This document shows, piece after piece, positions 8,449 through 15,144 of a DNA stretch of 24,494 nt (position 1 is the first letter of the stretch; each line of letters opens with the position of its first letter). A model generated the notes under the pieces. It worked only from the letters and a program-made list of their open reading frames with translations, was not told where the DNA came from and searched no databases. Position numbers and translations under genes: made by a program. Source of the DNA: an uncultured Flavihumibacter sp. (GTDB lineage: Bacteria > Bacteroidota > Bacteroidia > Chitinophagales > Chitinophagaceae); assembly GCA_946482545.1 (NCBI GenBank), contig CAMLRX010000076.1:1-24494 (forward strand). The letters are read 5' to 3'.

Positions 8449-9285
8449 ATGGAAGCAAATAAGATACTAAGTGCCGATATTCTTGACATCGTTTTCGATG
8501 GCAGGAATAAAAACTACGGCGCTTACGAATTGCGGAAGAAGTATAATAAGCGGCTTACCATTGCCCTTATTATCACCGCTTCCCTGGCGGCCCTGATCCT
8601 CCTGCTTACGATCATTTCCTCCCTCAACAAAGATGAGAAGGTGGAAGAAGTGAAGATCGATGAAGTGGAACTGACCGAGGTGAAAGAGCAACCCAAGGAA
8701 GAACCGCCGCCACCGCCTCCGCCACCACCGCCACAGGCGGAACCACCCAAAGTGGAGATGAAGCAGTTCACGCCTCCCGTGGTAGTAAAGGACGAAGAGG
8801 TGCGTGAAGACGAAAAACCTCCGAAAGTGGAAGAACTGACCGATACAAAGATCAGTACCATCAACCAGGAAGGTATTAAAGACGAAGGTATTGTTGCACC
8901 TCCTGCCGGCGACGGCGGTAAAGGTGTGGTGGTAGGTCCCACGAAAGTAGAGGACGACCTGGACAAGGTTTTCCAGAAAGTGGAGATCGAATCCAAATAC
9001 CCCGGTGGTCCCAGCGCATGGGCACGTTACCTGAACAGAAACCTCCGTTATCCCGACCGCGCCGTTGAAGACGGAGTTCAGGGTACGGTAGTGATTCAGT
9101 TCATCGTAGACCGTGAAGGTAAAGTAAGTGATGTAACCGCCCTTAACGATCCAGGGGGTGGGCTGGCAGAAGAAGCCATCCGCATCATCAAGAAAAGTGG
9201 TACATGGGATCCCGCTATCCAAAATGGCCGCAAGGTGAAATCCTACAAAAAGCAACCGATCACTTTCCGTTTGGAAGAAGGATAG
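8449..9285 (+). CDS. tonB: TonB energy transducer
   Basis: 278 residues. The cytoplasmic N-terminus contains the motif FDGRNKNYGAYELRKKY, common in Bacteroidota TonB proteins, followed by one transmembrane helix at about 36-58 (TIALIITASLAALILLLTII). The periplasmic linker is acidic and Pro-rich with ten consecutive prolines (nt 8704-8733). The C-terminal TonB domain (about 185-278) starts at YPGGPSAWARYLNRNLRYP and continues with VQGTVVIQFIVDREGKVSDV, ending ...YKKQPITFRLEEG. It spans the periplasm to energise TonB-dependent outer-membrane receptors using the ExbB/ExbD motor encoded just upstream. It is last in the operon, before an intrinsic terminator. No receptor gene (SusC/TonB-dependent type) is in the window, so the unit probably serves receptors encoded elsewhere. 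Confidence 0.94.
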   Translation: MEANKILSADILDIVFDGRNKNYGAYELRKKYNKRLTIALIITASLAALILLLTIISSLNKDEKVEEVKIDEVELTEVKEQPKEEPPPPPPPPPPQAEPPKVEMKQFTPPVVVKDEEVREDEKPPKVEELTDTKISTINQEGIKDEGIVAPPAGDGGKGVVVGPTKVEDDLDKVFQKVEIESKYPGGPSAWARYLNRNLRYPDRAVEDGVQGTVVIQFIVDREGKVSDVTALNDPGGGLAEEAIRIIKKSGTWDPAIQNGRKVKSYKKQPITFRLEEG

Positions 9286-9308
9286 TGGTATGAAAGCTAA
9301 GTATACTG

Positions 9309-9338
9309 ATCCCCCGTTTTTAACGGGGGATTTTTTTT
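9309..9338 (+). terminator. Intrinsic terminator of the exbB-tonB operon
   Basis: Perfect 10-bp stem ATCCCCCGTT (9309-9318) / AACGGGGGAT (9322-9331), loop TTT, followed by an eight-T run at 9331-9338. It ends 39 bp before the mnmE start and separates the two transcription units. Confidence 0.93.
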
Positions 9339-9342
9339 GCCC

Positions 9343-9373
9343 TTCGGTGCCACCGATTCCCAACTTATCTTTG
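9343..9373 (+). promoter_or_regulatory. Putative mnmE promoter, possibly leaderless
   Basis: TATCTTTG at 9366-9373 is an exact match to the Bacteroidota -7 consensus TAnnTTTG. A weak -33-like TTCG sits at 9343-9346 with 19-bp spacing. The box ends four bases before the mnmE ATG at 9378, so transcription would start at or just inside the start codon, giving a leaderless or near-leaderless mRNA. The -7 match is seen directly; the start site is inferred. Confidence 0.5.
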
Positions 9374-9377
9374 CCCC

Positions 9378-10754
9378 ATGAACAAACTTTCCGGCTGGAA
9401 CGACACCATCGTAGCATTATCCACCCCCCAGGGCATCGGGGCCATAGGTGTGATCCGGTTGAGCGGGGCACAGGCCTGGACAATCGCAAACCGGTTGTTC
9501 CCTTCCAAAGATATCCTGCGGCAGGCCACGCATACCCTGCACGTGGGATTCCTGAAACACAACGACCAGGTGCTGGACGAAGCCGTGGTGGCTTTGTTCA
9601 AAGGCCCGCGCTCCTATACTGGCGAAGATGTGGTGGAGCTGTCCTGCCATGGTTCCCCATATATCCTCGAGCAGGTGATGAACGCCTGCGTTACTGAAGG
9701 CGCCAGGATGGCCAAACCCGGTGAGTTTACCCAACGCGCCTTCCTGAACGGTAAACTGGACCTCACCCAGGCCGAAGCCGTAGCCGACCTCATCGCCAGT
9801 AACTCCGCCGCCGCGCACCATACAGCCCTCCACAACATCAGGGGAGGTTTCTCCGCCGTACTGAAGGACCTGCGTGATGAACTTATTCAATTCTCAGCAC
9901 TCATCGAACTGGAACTGGACTTCTCCCAGGAAGATGTGGAGTTCGCCGACAGAACCAGGTTATACGAACTGATCACCCACGCGCAAGCTGTTACCGGGCA
10001 ACTTATTCAATCTTTCCGGCTCGGCAATGTGATTAAGAATGGTATTCAGGTGGCCATCATCGGCAAGCCGAATGCCGGGAAGTCTACATTGCTGAACGCG
10101 CTGCTGAATGAGAACCGCGCCATTGTAAGCGATATCGCCGGTACCACGCGAGATACGATTGAAGAAGTATTGAATATTGAAGGCGTACTTTTCCGCCTCA
10201 TTGATACCGCCGGTATCCGCGACCATACCGCCGATGCAATTGAAATGATCGGGGTGGAAAAGAGCCGGGAGAAAATGCGCTCCGCCGATCTTGTGTTGTA
10301 TTTGTTCGATGTAAATGATACGGTGGAAGAAGTGTTGTCTGCAGTAAAAGAGATTGAAGCTGCGGGAACGCCTTACGTGTTGTTGGGGAATAAATCTGAT
10401 ACACTTTCAGAGGCGTTACTGAAGGAGAAGTTCTCTTCTCTGGATGTGCTTTTCCTGTCTGCGAAACATGTGTTGAATATAGAAGCGCTTAAAAAGCGGT
10501 TGATCGATGCCGTTATTTCCGGCAATCTTAGTTCGGAAGATACGATTGTGACCAATGCGCGGCATTATCAGGCTTTACAACAGGTGGCGTCGGCATTGAG
10601 CGATACGAAGAATGGGATGGATAATGGGTTGCCCGGCGATTTGCTCGCGTTGGATATACGCAGGTGTTTGCATTTTATAGGAGAGATTACCGGGGAGATT
10701 AATACGGAGGATAAGCTGGATTATATATTTAGTAAGTTTTGTATCGGGAAGTAA
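9378..10754 (+). CDS. mnmE: tRNA uridine-5-carboxymethylaminomethyl(34) synthesis GTPase MnmE
   Basis: 458 residues, the usual length for MnmE (TrmE). The N-terminal tetrahydrofolate-binding domain begins DTIVALSTPQGIGAIGVIRLSG. The G domain has G1 GKPNAGKS (residues 229-236), G2 IAGTTRDT, G3 DTAG and G4 NKSD. The C-terminus is FCIGK with the conserved Cys of the CxGK motif. With MnmG it makes the cmnm5/nm5 modification at U34 of certain tRNAs in the cytoplasm. No mnmG lies beside it. The ATG at 9378 fits the family N-terminus exactly. It has its own promoter-like box and is not part of the operon on either side. It is a conserved housekeeping gene and marks the left border of the Hip-like locus. 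Confidence 0.97.
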   Translation: MNKLSGWNDTIVALSTPQGIGAIGVIRLSGAQAWTIANRLFPSKDILRQATHTLHVGFLKHNDQVLDEAVVALFKGPRSYTGEDVVELSCHGSPYILEQVMNACVTEGARMAKPGEFTQRAFLNGKLDLTQAEAVADLIASNSAAAHHTALHNIRGGFSAVLKDLRDELIQFSALIELELDFSQEDVEFADRTRLYELITHAQAVTGQLIQSFRLGNVIKNGIQVAIIGKPNAGKSTLLNALLNENRAIVSDIAGTTRDTIEEVLNIEGVLFRLIDTAGIRDHTADAIEMIGVEKSREKMRSADLVLYLFDVNDTVEEVLSAVKEIEAAGTPYVLLGNKSDTLSEALLKEKFSSLDVLFLSAKHVLNIEALKKRLIDAVISGNLSSEDTIVTNARHYQALQQVASALSDTKNGMDNGLPGDLLALDIRRCLHFIGEITGEINTEDKLDYIFSKFCIGK

Positions 10755-10817
10755 GGGCACTTCACTTTGCATATATACTTTCTATCATACCTCCATTCCT
10801 CGTGAAAATTAATACAT

Positions 10818-10835
10818 TATATCCTATCGGGTATT
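10818..10835 (+). promoter_or_regulatory. Operator-like palindrome 1 (degenerate) upstream of hipB
   Basis: TATATCCTATCGGGTATT matches the consensus TATACC-N6-GGTATA of the three downstream sites at 10 of 12 defined positions. It lies exactly 40 bp upstream of the next site, which is the main reason to include it. Confidence 0.55.
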
Positions 10836-10857
10836 CTTTCTTTATATAAATTACTGC

Positions 10858-10875
10858 TATACCTGAAAAGGTATA
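10858..10875 (+). promoter_or_regulatory. Operator palindrome 2 upstream of hipB
   Basis: TATACCTGAAAAGGTATA, with perfect 6-bp half-sites TATACC/GGTATA and a 6-bp spacer. It resembles the general layout of the E. coli HipB operator (TATCC-N8-GGATA). Likely bound by the HTH antitoxin encoded downstream. Confidence 0.75.
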
Positions 10876-10897
10876 ATTTGTGTTGATAAACTTTTTC

Positions 10898-10915
10898 TAT
10901 ACCCGATGAGGTATA
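10898..10915 (+). promoter_or_regulatory. Operator palindrome 3 upstream of hipB
   Basis: TATACCCGATGAGGTATA, with perfect half-sites TATACC/GGTATA, 40 bp from palindrome 2. The spacer differs from the other sites, so only the half-sites appear conserved. Confidence 0.75.
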
Positions 10916-10936
10916 TTAATTGATATTTGCTAAATT

Positions 10937-10954
10937 TATACCTGAAAGGGTATA
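10937..10954 (+). promoter_or_regulatory. Operator palindrome 4 abutting the hipB start
   Basis: TATACCTGAAAGGGTATA, with perfect half-sites, 39 bp from palindrome 3. It ends two bases before the hipB ATG (10957), so a bound repressor would cover the transcription start and leader region, as expected for an autoregulated toxin-antitoxin operon. Confidence 0.78.
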
Positions 10955-10956
10955 CA

Positions 10957-11397
10957 ATGGATCAGAGCAATCACATATCATACTTTGTTAAATACATGCG
11001 CAATAAAAACCGGCTGACGCAGGAAGAATTAGCACAGAAAGCCGGCGTGGGTTTACGTTTTGTACGGGACCTTGAACAGGGAAAACAAACACTCAGGATG
11101 GACAAGGTCAATCAGGTACTGGCATTATTTGGTTATCGCGTATCAACTGAGATGACCCGGAAAAAGGACCAGTGGGAAATCATCATGAATCACATGAATC
11201 GTAGCGTCCATGTATACTTGAAGGATAGAACGGTTTTAGTAGGCGTATTGCTGGATTACAGCATGAAAGACCAGCAGGTGCAATCCTGGCGGTTCGTATC
11301 CAATAACAACCTGCTGAAATACCGTGATACAAAAGATGAGTCATTAGTTCAGATAATCGATAGTAATGACTTATTGAACGTAGAAAATTTGAATTAA
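10957..11397 (+). CDS. hipB: HipB-type HTH antitoxin with C-terminal extension
   Basis: 146 residues. Residues about 6-66 form an XRE/Cro-type helix-turn-helix (YMRNKNRLTQEELAQKAGVG, then LRFVRDLEQGKQTLRMDKVNQVL), the variant found in HipB antitoxins. Residues about 75-146 are an extra domain not in classical HipB (88 residues in E. coli): HVYLKDRTVLVGVLLDYSM... reads as a small beta-barrel-like pattern of strands, identity unknown. The ATG at 10957 is preferred to the in-frame TTG at 10927, because the upstream codons lie inside operator 4. It sits one base before hipS in a tight three-gene operon. Expected role: DNA-binding repressor of the operon and part of the toxin-neutralising complex. 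The HTH assignment is strong; HipB function is inferred from context. Confidence 0.85.
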   Translation: MDQSNHISYFVKYMRNKNRLTQEELAQKAGVGLRFVRDLEQGKQTLRMDKVNQVLALFGYRVSTEMTRKKDQWEIIMNHMNRSVHVYLKDRTVLVGVLLDYSMKDQQVQSWRFVSNNNLLKYRDTKDESLVQIIDSNDLLNVENLN

Positions 11398-11398
11398 T

Positions 11399-11731
11399 AT
11401 GCGAAAAGGTCGTGTGTACTTTAAAGGGGTAAAGGCTGGTATGGTATGGCAGAATGAAGAGGGATATGGTTTTCAGTATGACAAAGCATATTTGGATAGC
11501 AAGTTGGCGGAACCTGTAAGCCTGACCCTGCCATTGTCGGAAAAGCCATTCCTGAATAAAACCATGATTCCTTTTTTTGATGGACTGATTCCCGAAGGAT
11601 GGTTGCTGGACATCACCACGCAGAACTGGAAATTAGACAACCGTGACAGGATGGGGCTTTTATTGGTAGCATGCAAAGATTGCATTGGAGCGGTAAGTAT
11701 CGAAGCAGAGCCAGAAACTGAAAATGGATAA
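11399..11731 (+). CDS. hipS: HipS-like protein (stand-alone HipA N-terminal subdomain)
   Basis: 110 residues. The sequence corresponds to the N-subdomain 1 of HipA (couple_hipA type): RVYFKGVKAGMVWQ (strand plus turn), GYGFQYDKAYLDSK, PVSLTLPLSEKPF, and FFDGLIPEGWLLD, which matches the F-x-x-L-L/I-P-E-G motif of HipA. It ends before any kinase motif; the kinase core is the next gene, three bases downstream. This split is the arrangement described for HipBST toxin-antitoxin systems, where the small HipS blocks or neutralises the HipT kinase. Start at ATG 11399, one base after the hipB stop, with no Shine-Dalgarno, so translation is probably coupled. Neutralising activity is inferred from the HipBST precedent. 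Confidence 0.85.
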   Translation: MRKGRVYFKGVKAGMVWQNEEGYGFQYDKAYLDSKLAEPVSLTLPLSEKPFLNKTMIPFFDGLIPEGWLLDITTQNWKLDNRDRMGLLLVACKDCIGAVSIEAEPETENG

Positions 11732-11734
11732 AAA

Positions 11735-12682
11735 ATGAAAACGCACAGGTGTTTATATTGCTATCAGTTGCTGGAAGATAAAAAAACTGACTTTCATGAA
11801 AAGTGCAGCCGGCAATTCTTTGGTACACCACAGCCGCCGGATTTTGCCTACAACAATGACCAGATGCAGGAACTGGCTAAGGAGATAGTAGTAAGGAGCA
11901 TCGCTATAACGGGTGTGCAGCCTAAATTATCTCTGGAGCTGGAAAAAAATGAAAATGATCCGAAAGCGTCACGCCTGACCACTGTGGGTTTATGGGGCGG
12001 TTATATATTAAAACCTCCTACTAACATGTTTCCGCATTTGCCGGAGAACGAAGACCTCACCATGCATTTAGCACAACTGATGAATATCCCCACTGCACAG
12101 CATAGCCTGATGCGGTTGAAATCAGGTGAACTGGCTTATATCACCAAACGCTTTGATCGTGCAGGAAAGGAAAAATTGGCGCAGGAAGATATGTGTCAGT
12201 TGACCGAAACATTGACAGAAGACAAATACCGCAGTTCGATGGAAAAAGTTGGAAAGCATATTTTGAAATATTCTTCCAGACCCGGTCTTGATGTCATTAC
12301 TTATTTTGAATTGGCATTGCTTTGCTTCCTGACAGGCAATGCAGATATGCACCTGAAGAATTTCGCTTTGCTGACAACGCAGGAAAATGATGTTGTTTTA
12401 TCACCGGCCTATGACCTTGTAAGTACTAAAGTGGCCATGCCTGAAGATGTCGAAGAAATGGCGCTTACTATTAATGCAAGGAAACGGAAAATCAGGAAAG
12501 CCGATTTTATGACGATGGCCGCAACGTTGGGGATTCCCGAAAGGGCTGCTCAAAATAGCTTGCAGAAATTAGCACGCTTAATACCTGAAATGCACACATG
12601 GATTGATATCTCTTTCATGCCGGAAGAGCATAAAATGAGGTATCATGAAACAGTTGACCAAAATGCAGGAAGACTGAACTGA
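11735..12682 (+). CDS. hipT: HipT-like serine/threonine kinase toxin (HipA kinase core)
   Basis: 315 residues, cytoplasmic. The N-terminus has a zinc-knuckle-like set C6-x2-C9 ... H21-x2-C24. The Gly-rich loop is A57-I-T59-G-V-Q-P-K. The ATP-binding YILKPP (K93) follows, then LPENEDL and the catalytic segment GNADMHLKN with D204 as likely catalytic base. The metal-binding motif is LSPAYD (D227). These are the HipA_C family motifs; the N-subdomain 1 of full HipA (about 440 residues) is missing and is encoded by the preceding gene. HipA/HipT kinases phosphorylate aminoacyl-tRNA synthetases (GltX by HipA, TrpS by HipT of E. coli O127); the target here is unknown. The position equivalent to the autophosphorylated serine of HipA (S150) is Ala, while T59 could take the second site. 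It is last in the hipBST-like operon; no terminator hairpin is seen after it. Confidence 0.88.
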   Translation: MKTHRCLYCYQLLEDKKTDFHEKCSRQFFGTPQPPDFAYNNDQMQELAKEIVVRSIAITGVQPKLSLELEKNENDPKASRLTTVGLWGGYILKPPTNMFPHLPENEDLTMHLAQLMNIPTAQHSLMRLKSGELAYITKRFDRAGKEKLAQEDMCQLTETLTEDKYRSSMEKVGKHILKYSSRPGLDVITYFELALLCFLTGNADMHLKNFALLTTQENDVVLSPAYDLVSTKVAMPEDVEEMALTINARKRKIRKADFMTMAATLGIPERAAQNSLQKLARLIPEMHTWIDISFMPEEHKMRYHETVDQNAGRLN

Positions 12683-12777
12683 TATTCTTAATCTTCTCGT
12701 CCCCAAGCTGGCACGTTTATTTTATACTCTCCCCCGGGCTTCTACCCCCATATTTCCTTACCTCAAAAAAACGTGTT

Positions 12778-14007
12778 ATGCTTATTCGAAACCACAAACT
12801 TCATTTAATAGCCGCATTTGCGGGTATATCTATTCTAACCTTCTCCTGCAAAGACGACAACGAAAACCCAGGCGTCATCACCGATCCCGTTGAAACCAAC
12901 GACCCCAATACAAACTACCAGCCCGCTTTTGAAGGACAAACAAGAGCGAACGGCCTAAAAACCACCACAACATACAATCCCCGCGTAATCACCAGTTCCC
13001 TGGATGCCCCATGGGGCGTCGTTTCACTCCCTGATGGCAGGCTGCTGGTTACCGAAAAAGCCGGAACCATGCGCATCGTTACACAAGCCGGCCAGGTAAG
13101 CGCACCTGTAACAGGAATTCCCCAGGTGAATCCCGCCGGTCAGGGTGGACTACTCGGACTTTGCCTCGATCCAGATTTTTCCAGGAACCGTATGGTATAT
13201 TGGGTGTTTTCTGAACTCAGTGCCGGAGGAAATGTTACAGCCCTGGCAAAAGGAAGACTGTCTTCGGATGATTCGAGGATTGAAAATGCCACGGTAATTT
13301 ATCGCGCAACACCAGGTTATGTAGGTACGCTGCATTATGGCGGAAGAGTGATTTTCGATAGAAGCGGCCACCTCATCCTGAGCACCGGAGAACGCTCCGA
13401 TCTCATCACCAGGCCGCAGGCCCAGGACCTGAATTCCGGACTCGGTAAAATCATCCGCCTTACAAAAGATGGAAACTCCGCTCCGGGAAATCCATTCTCT
13501 TCGCAATCCGAAGCGCGTCCTGAACTTTATTCTTATGGGCACCGGAACCCACAGGGATTGGCCATTCATCCCACTACAGGAGATTTGTGGTCGGGTGAGC
13601 ATGGACCACGAGGCGGCGACGAGATCAACCGCATAGAAGCCGGTAAAAATTACGGCTGGCCTGTTATCACCTATGGCATTGAATACAGCGGCGCAGTAAT
13701 TGGGGACGGTATTCAGCAGAAAGAGGGCATGGAACAACCCGTGTACTATTGGGATCCCGTGGTTTCTCCAAGCGGCATGACTTTCTACAGCGGCAACAAA
13801 ATCCCCGAATGGCGCAACAACCTTTTCATTGGTGCGCTGAGCGGCATGCACATTGTGCGCCTCGCATTTGATGGCAACAAAGTTATTGGTGAAGAAAGAT
13901 TGCTCGCAGGCGAAAGGCAGCGCTTCCGCGATATCACACAGGGATCGGATGGCGCGTTATATGCGGTTACCGATCAGGGCAGGTTGTACCGCATCAGCAA
14001 CGATTAA
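12778..14007 (+). CDS. PQQ-dependent sugar dehydrogenase lipoprotein (aldose sugar dehydrogenase-like)
   Basis: 409 residues. Lipoprotein signal peptide with lipobox LTFSC (Cys24) and a following KDDNE linker, hence probably a periplasmic or outer-membrane lipoprotein. The six-bladed propeller of the glucose/sorbosone dehydrogenase family is evident: LDAPWGVVSLPDGRLLVTEK, GQGGLLGLCLDPDF, LHYGGRVIFDRSGHLILSTG, GHRNPQGLAIHPTTGDLW, GEHGPRGGDEINRI, NYGWPVITYGIEYSG and VSPSGMTFY. GHRNPQG and the HGPRGGDE segment are the most diagnostic. It would oxidise aldoses to lactones with PQQ as cofactor. No PQQ biosynthesis gene is in the window. It starts 95 bp after the hip operon with no obvious shared regulation. 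Confidence 0.92.
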   Translation: MLIRNHKLHLIAAFAGISILTFSCKDDNENPGVITDPVETNDPNTNYQPAFEGQTRANGLKTTTTYNPRVITSSLDAPWGVVSLPDGRLLVTEKAGTMRIVTQAGQVSAPVTGIPQVNPAGQGGLLGLCLDPDFSRNRMVYWVFSELSAGGNVTALAKGRLSSDDSRIENATVIYRATPGYVGTLHYGGRVIFDRSGHLILSTGERSDLITRPQAQDLNSGLGKIIRLTKDGNSAPGNPFSSQSEARPELYSYGHRNPQGLAIHPTTGDLWSGEHGPRGGDEINRIEAGKNYGWPVITYGIEYSGAVIGDGIQQKEGMEQPVYYWDPVVSPSGMTFYSGNKIPEWRNNLFIGALSGMHIVRLAFDGNKVIGEERLLAGERQRFRDITQGSDGALYAVTDQGRLYRISND

Positions 14008-14097
14008 ACCGCGGTATTCCGGAAATTGATGATGGATGCTGATATTGTTCTAACTTTCCGTTTCAATTTTAACCTTAGCAAAATCATTATTTCTTAA

Positions 14098-14964
14098 ATG
14101 GCATCCGGAATTTTCGCTGTTCTCGACGATATCGCCGCATTGATGGACGATGTGGCTGTGGCAAGTAAACTGGCAACAAAAAAAACGGCAGGAATCCTGG
14201 GCGATGACCTCGCGGTAAACGCGGAGAAAGCCACAGGATTTCTTGCTTCCCGGGAATTGCCGGTGCTGTGGGCCATTACCAAGGGTTCTTTGGTGAACAA
14301 GCTCATCATTGTGCCGGTCGCTTTCTTACTGAGTTTTTTCTTCCCGGTAGCCATCAAAGTGGTATTGGTAATCGGAGGATTATATCTCGCTTATGAAGGT
14401 GTAGAGAAGATCGTGGAATTCCTTTTCCATAAAAAACACCAGGACAAACCCGCTGCTGAAGAAGTGGCGGAAGAAGGGCTGGAAGCTGAAAAGAAGAAAA
14501 TCCGGTCTGCCATCTCAACGGATTTCATTCTTTCCGTGGAAATCGTGATCATCGCGTTGGGAACAGTACTCGATAAGCCGCTCACCACACAAATTCTTAC
14601 CGTCTCCGTTGTGGCATTCATCGCTACCGTTGGCGTGTACGGTATCGTGGCGCTTATCGTGCGTATGGATGATGCCGGTCATAAACTGATCAAACGTTCC
14701 GGAGACAAAGGCTTCCTCGCTAAAATGGGACACCTGCTGGTGCGTGCCCTTCCCGTGATCATCCGTTCCCTGGCCGTAATCGGCACCCTCGCACTCATCC
14801 TGGTTTCCGGCGGTATTTTCGTGCACAACATCGATTACCTGCACCATGCTCTTCCAGGTGTACCATCCATTCTAAAAGAGATCATGGCCGGATTGATCGC
14901 AGGACTACTTGCCGTATTGCTGGCAACCGTAGGAAAGAAAATCTTTTCAGCGGTAAAGAAGTAG
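14098..14964 (+). CDS. DUF808 family inner-membrane protein (YedI-like)
   Basis: 288 residues. The N-terminus GIFAVLDDIAALMDDVAVASKLATKKTAGILGDDLAVNA is the signature opening of DUF808/YedI proteins, followed by ELPVLWAITKGSLVNKLIIVP. About seven hydrophobic segments are visible, at roughly residues 64-80, 82-102, 142-160, 165-187, 218-236, 238-256 and 263-280. A charged cytoplasmic loop (KKHQDKPAAEEVAEEGLEAEKKK) lies near residues 112-136. Function is unknown in the family; length is close to E. coli YedI (305). It starts 90 bp after the dehydrogenase gene in an A+T-rich leader and appears monocistronic. Confidence 0.9.
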   Translation: MASGIFAVLDDIAALMDDVAVASKLATKKTAGILGDDLAVNAEKATGFLASRELPVLWAITKGSLVNKLIIVPVAFLLSFFFPVAIKVVLVIGGLYLAYEGVEKIVEFLFHKKHQDKPAAEEVAEEGLEAEKKKIRSAISTDFILSVEIVIIALGTVLDKPLTTQILTVSVVAFIATVGVYGIVALIVRMDDAGHKLIKRSGDKGFLAKMGHLLVRALPVIIRSLAVIGTLALILVSGGIFVHNIDYLHHALPGVPSILKEIMAGLIAGLLAVLLATVGKKIFSAVKK

Positions 14965-15144
14965 TACAAAACATACTGAGTATTGTTCAGGAGTTTTCAG
15001 GATATGATCTGAATATGCTGAACAAAATGGTTTTACTGGCTGAATAACTTAACTTTAAAAGAGTAACTTTTTACTGAAATTTATTATCCGCCTTTAGGCC
15101 TGAATACTGATTTGTAGCGCAACCATCATGTAAACCAAACAGGT

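Noticed and set aside
8467..9489. 340-codon minus-strand ORF
   Set aside because: Antisense to tonB and the start of mnmE; its Arg/Trp/Gly-rich stretch is the mirror of the TonB proline run, and it crosses a strong terminator.
10818..10954. CRISPR-like array
   Set aside because: The repeats are 18-bp palindromes with variable centres and only 21-22 bp between them, directly before an HTH gene; operators explain them better and no cas gene is present.
10927..10956. Upstream TTG start for hipB
   Set aside because: It would translate through operator 4; the ATG at 10957 gives a standard HTH N-terminus.
14008..14097. Terminator after the sugar dehydrogenase gene
   Set aside because: Only a short imperfect CCGCGG/CCGG pairing with no T-run.
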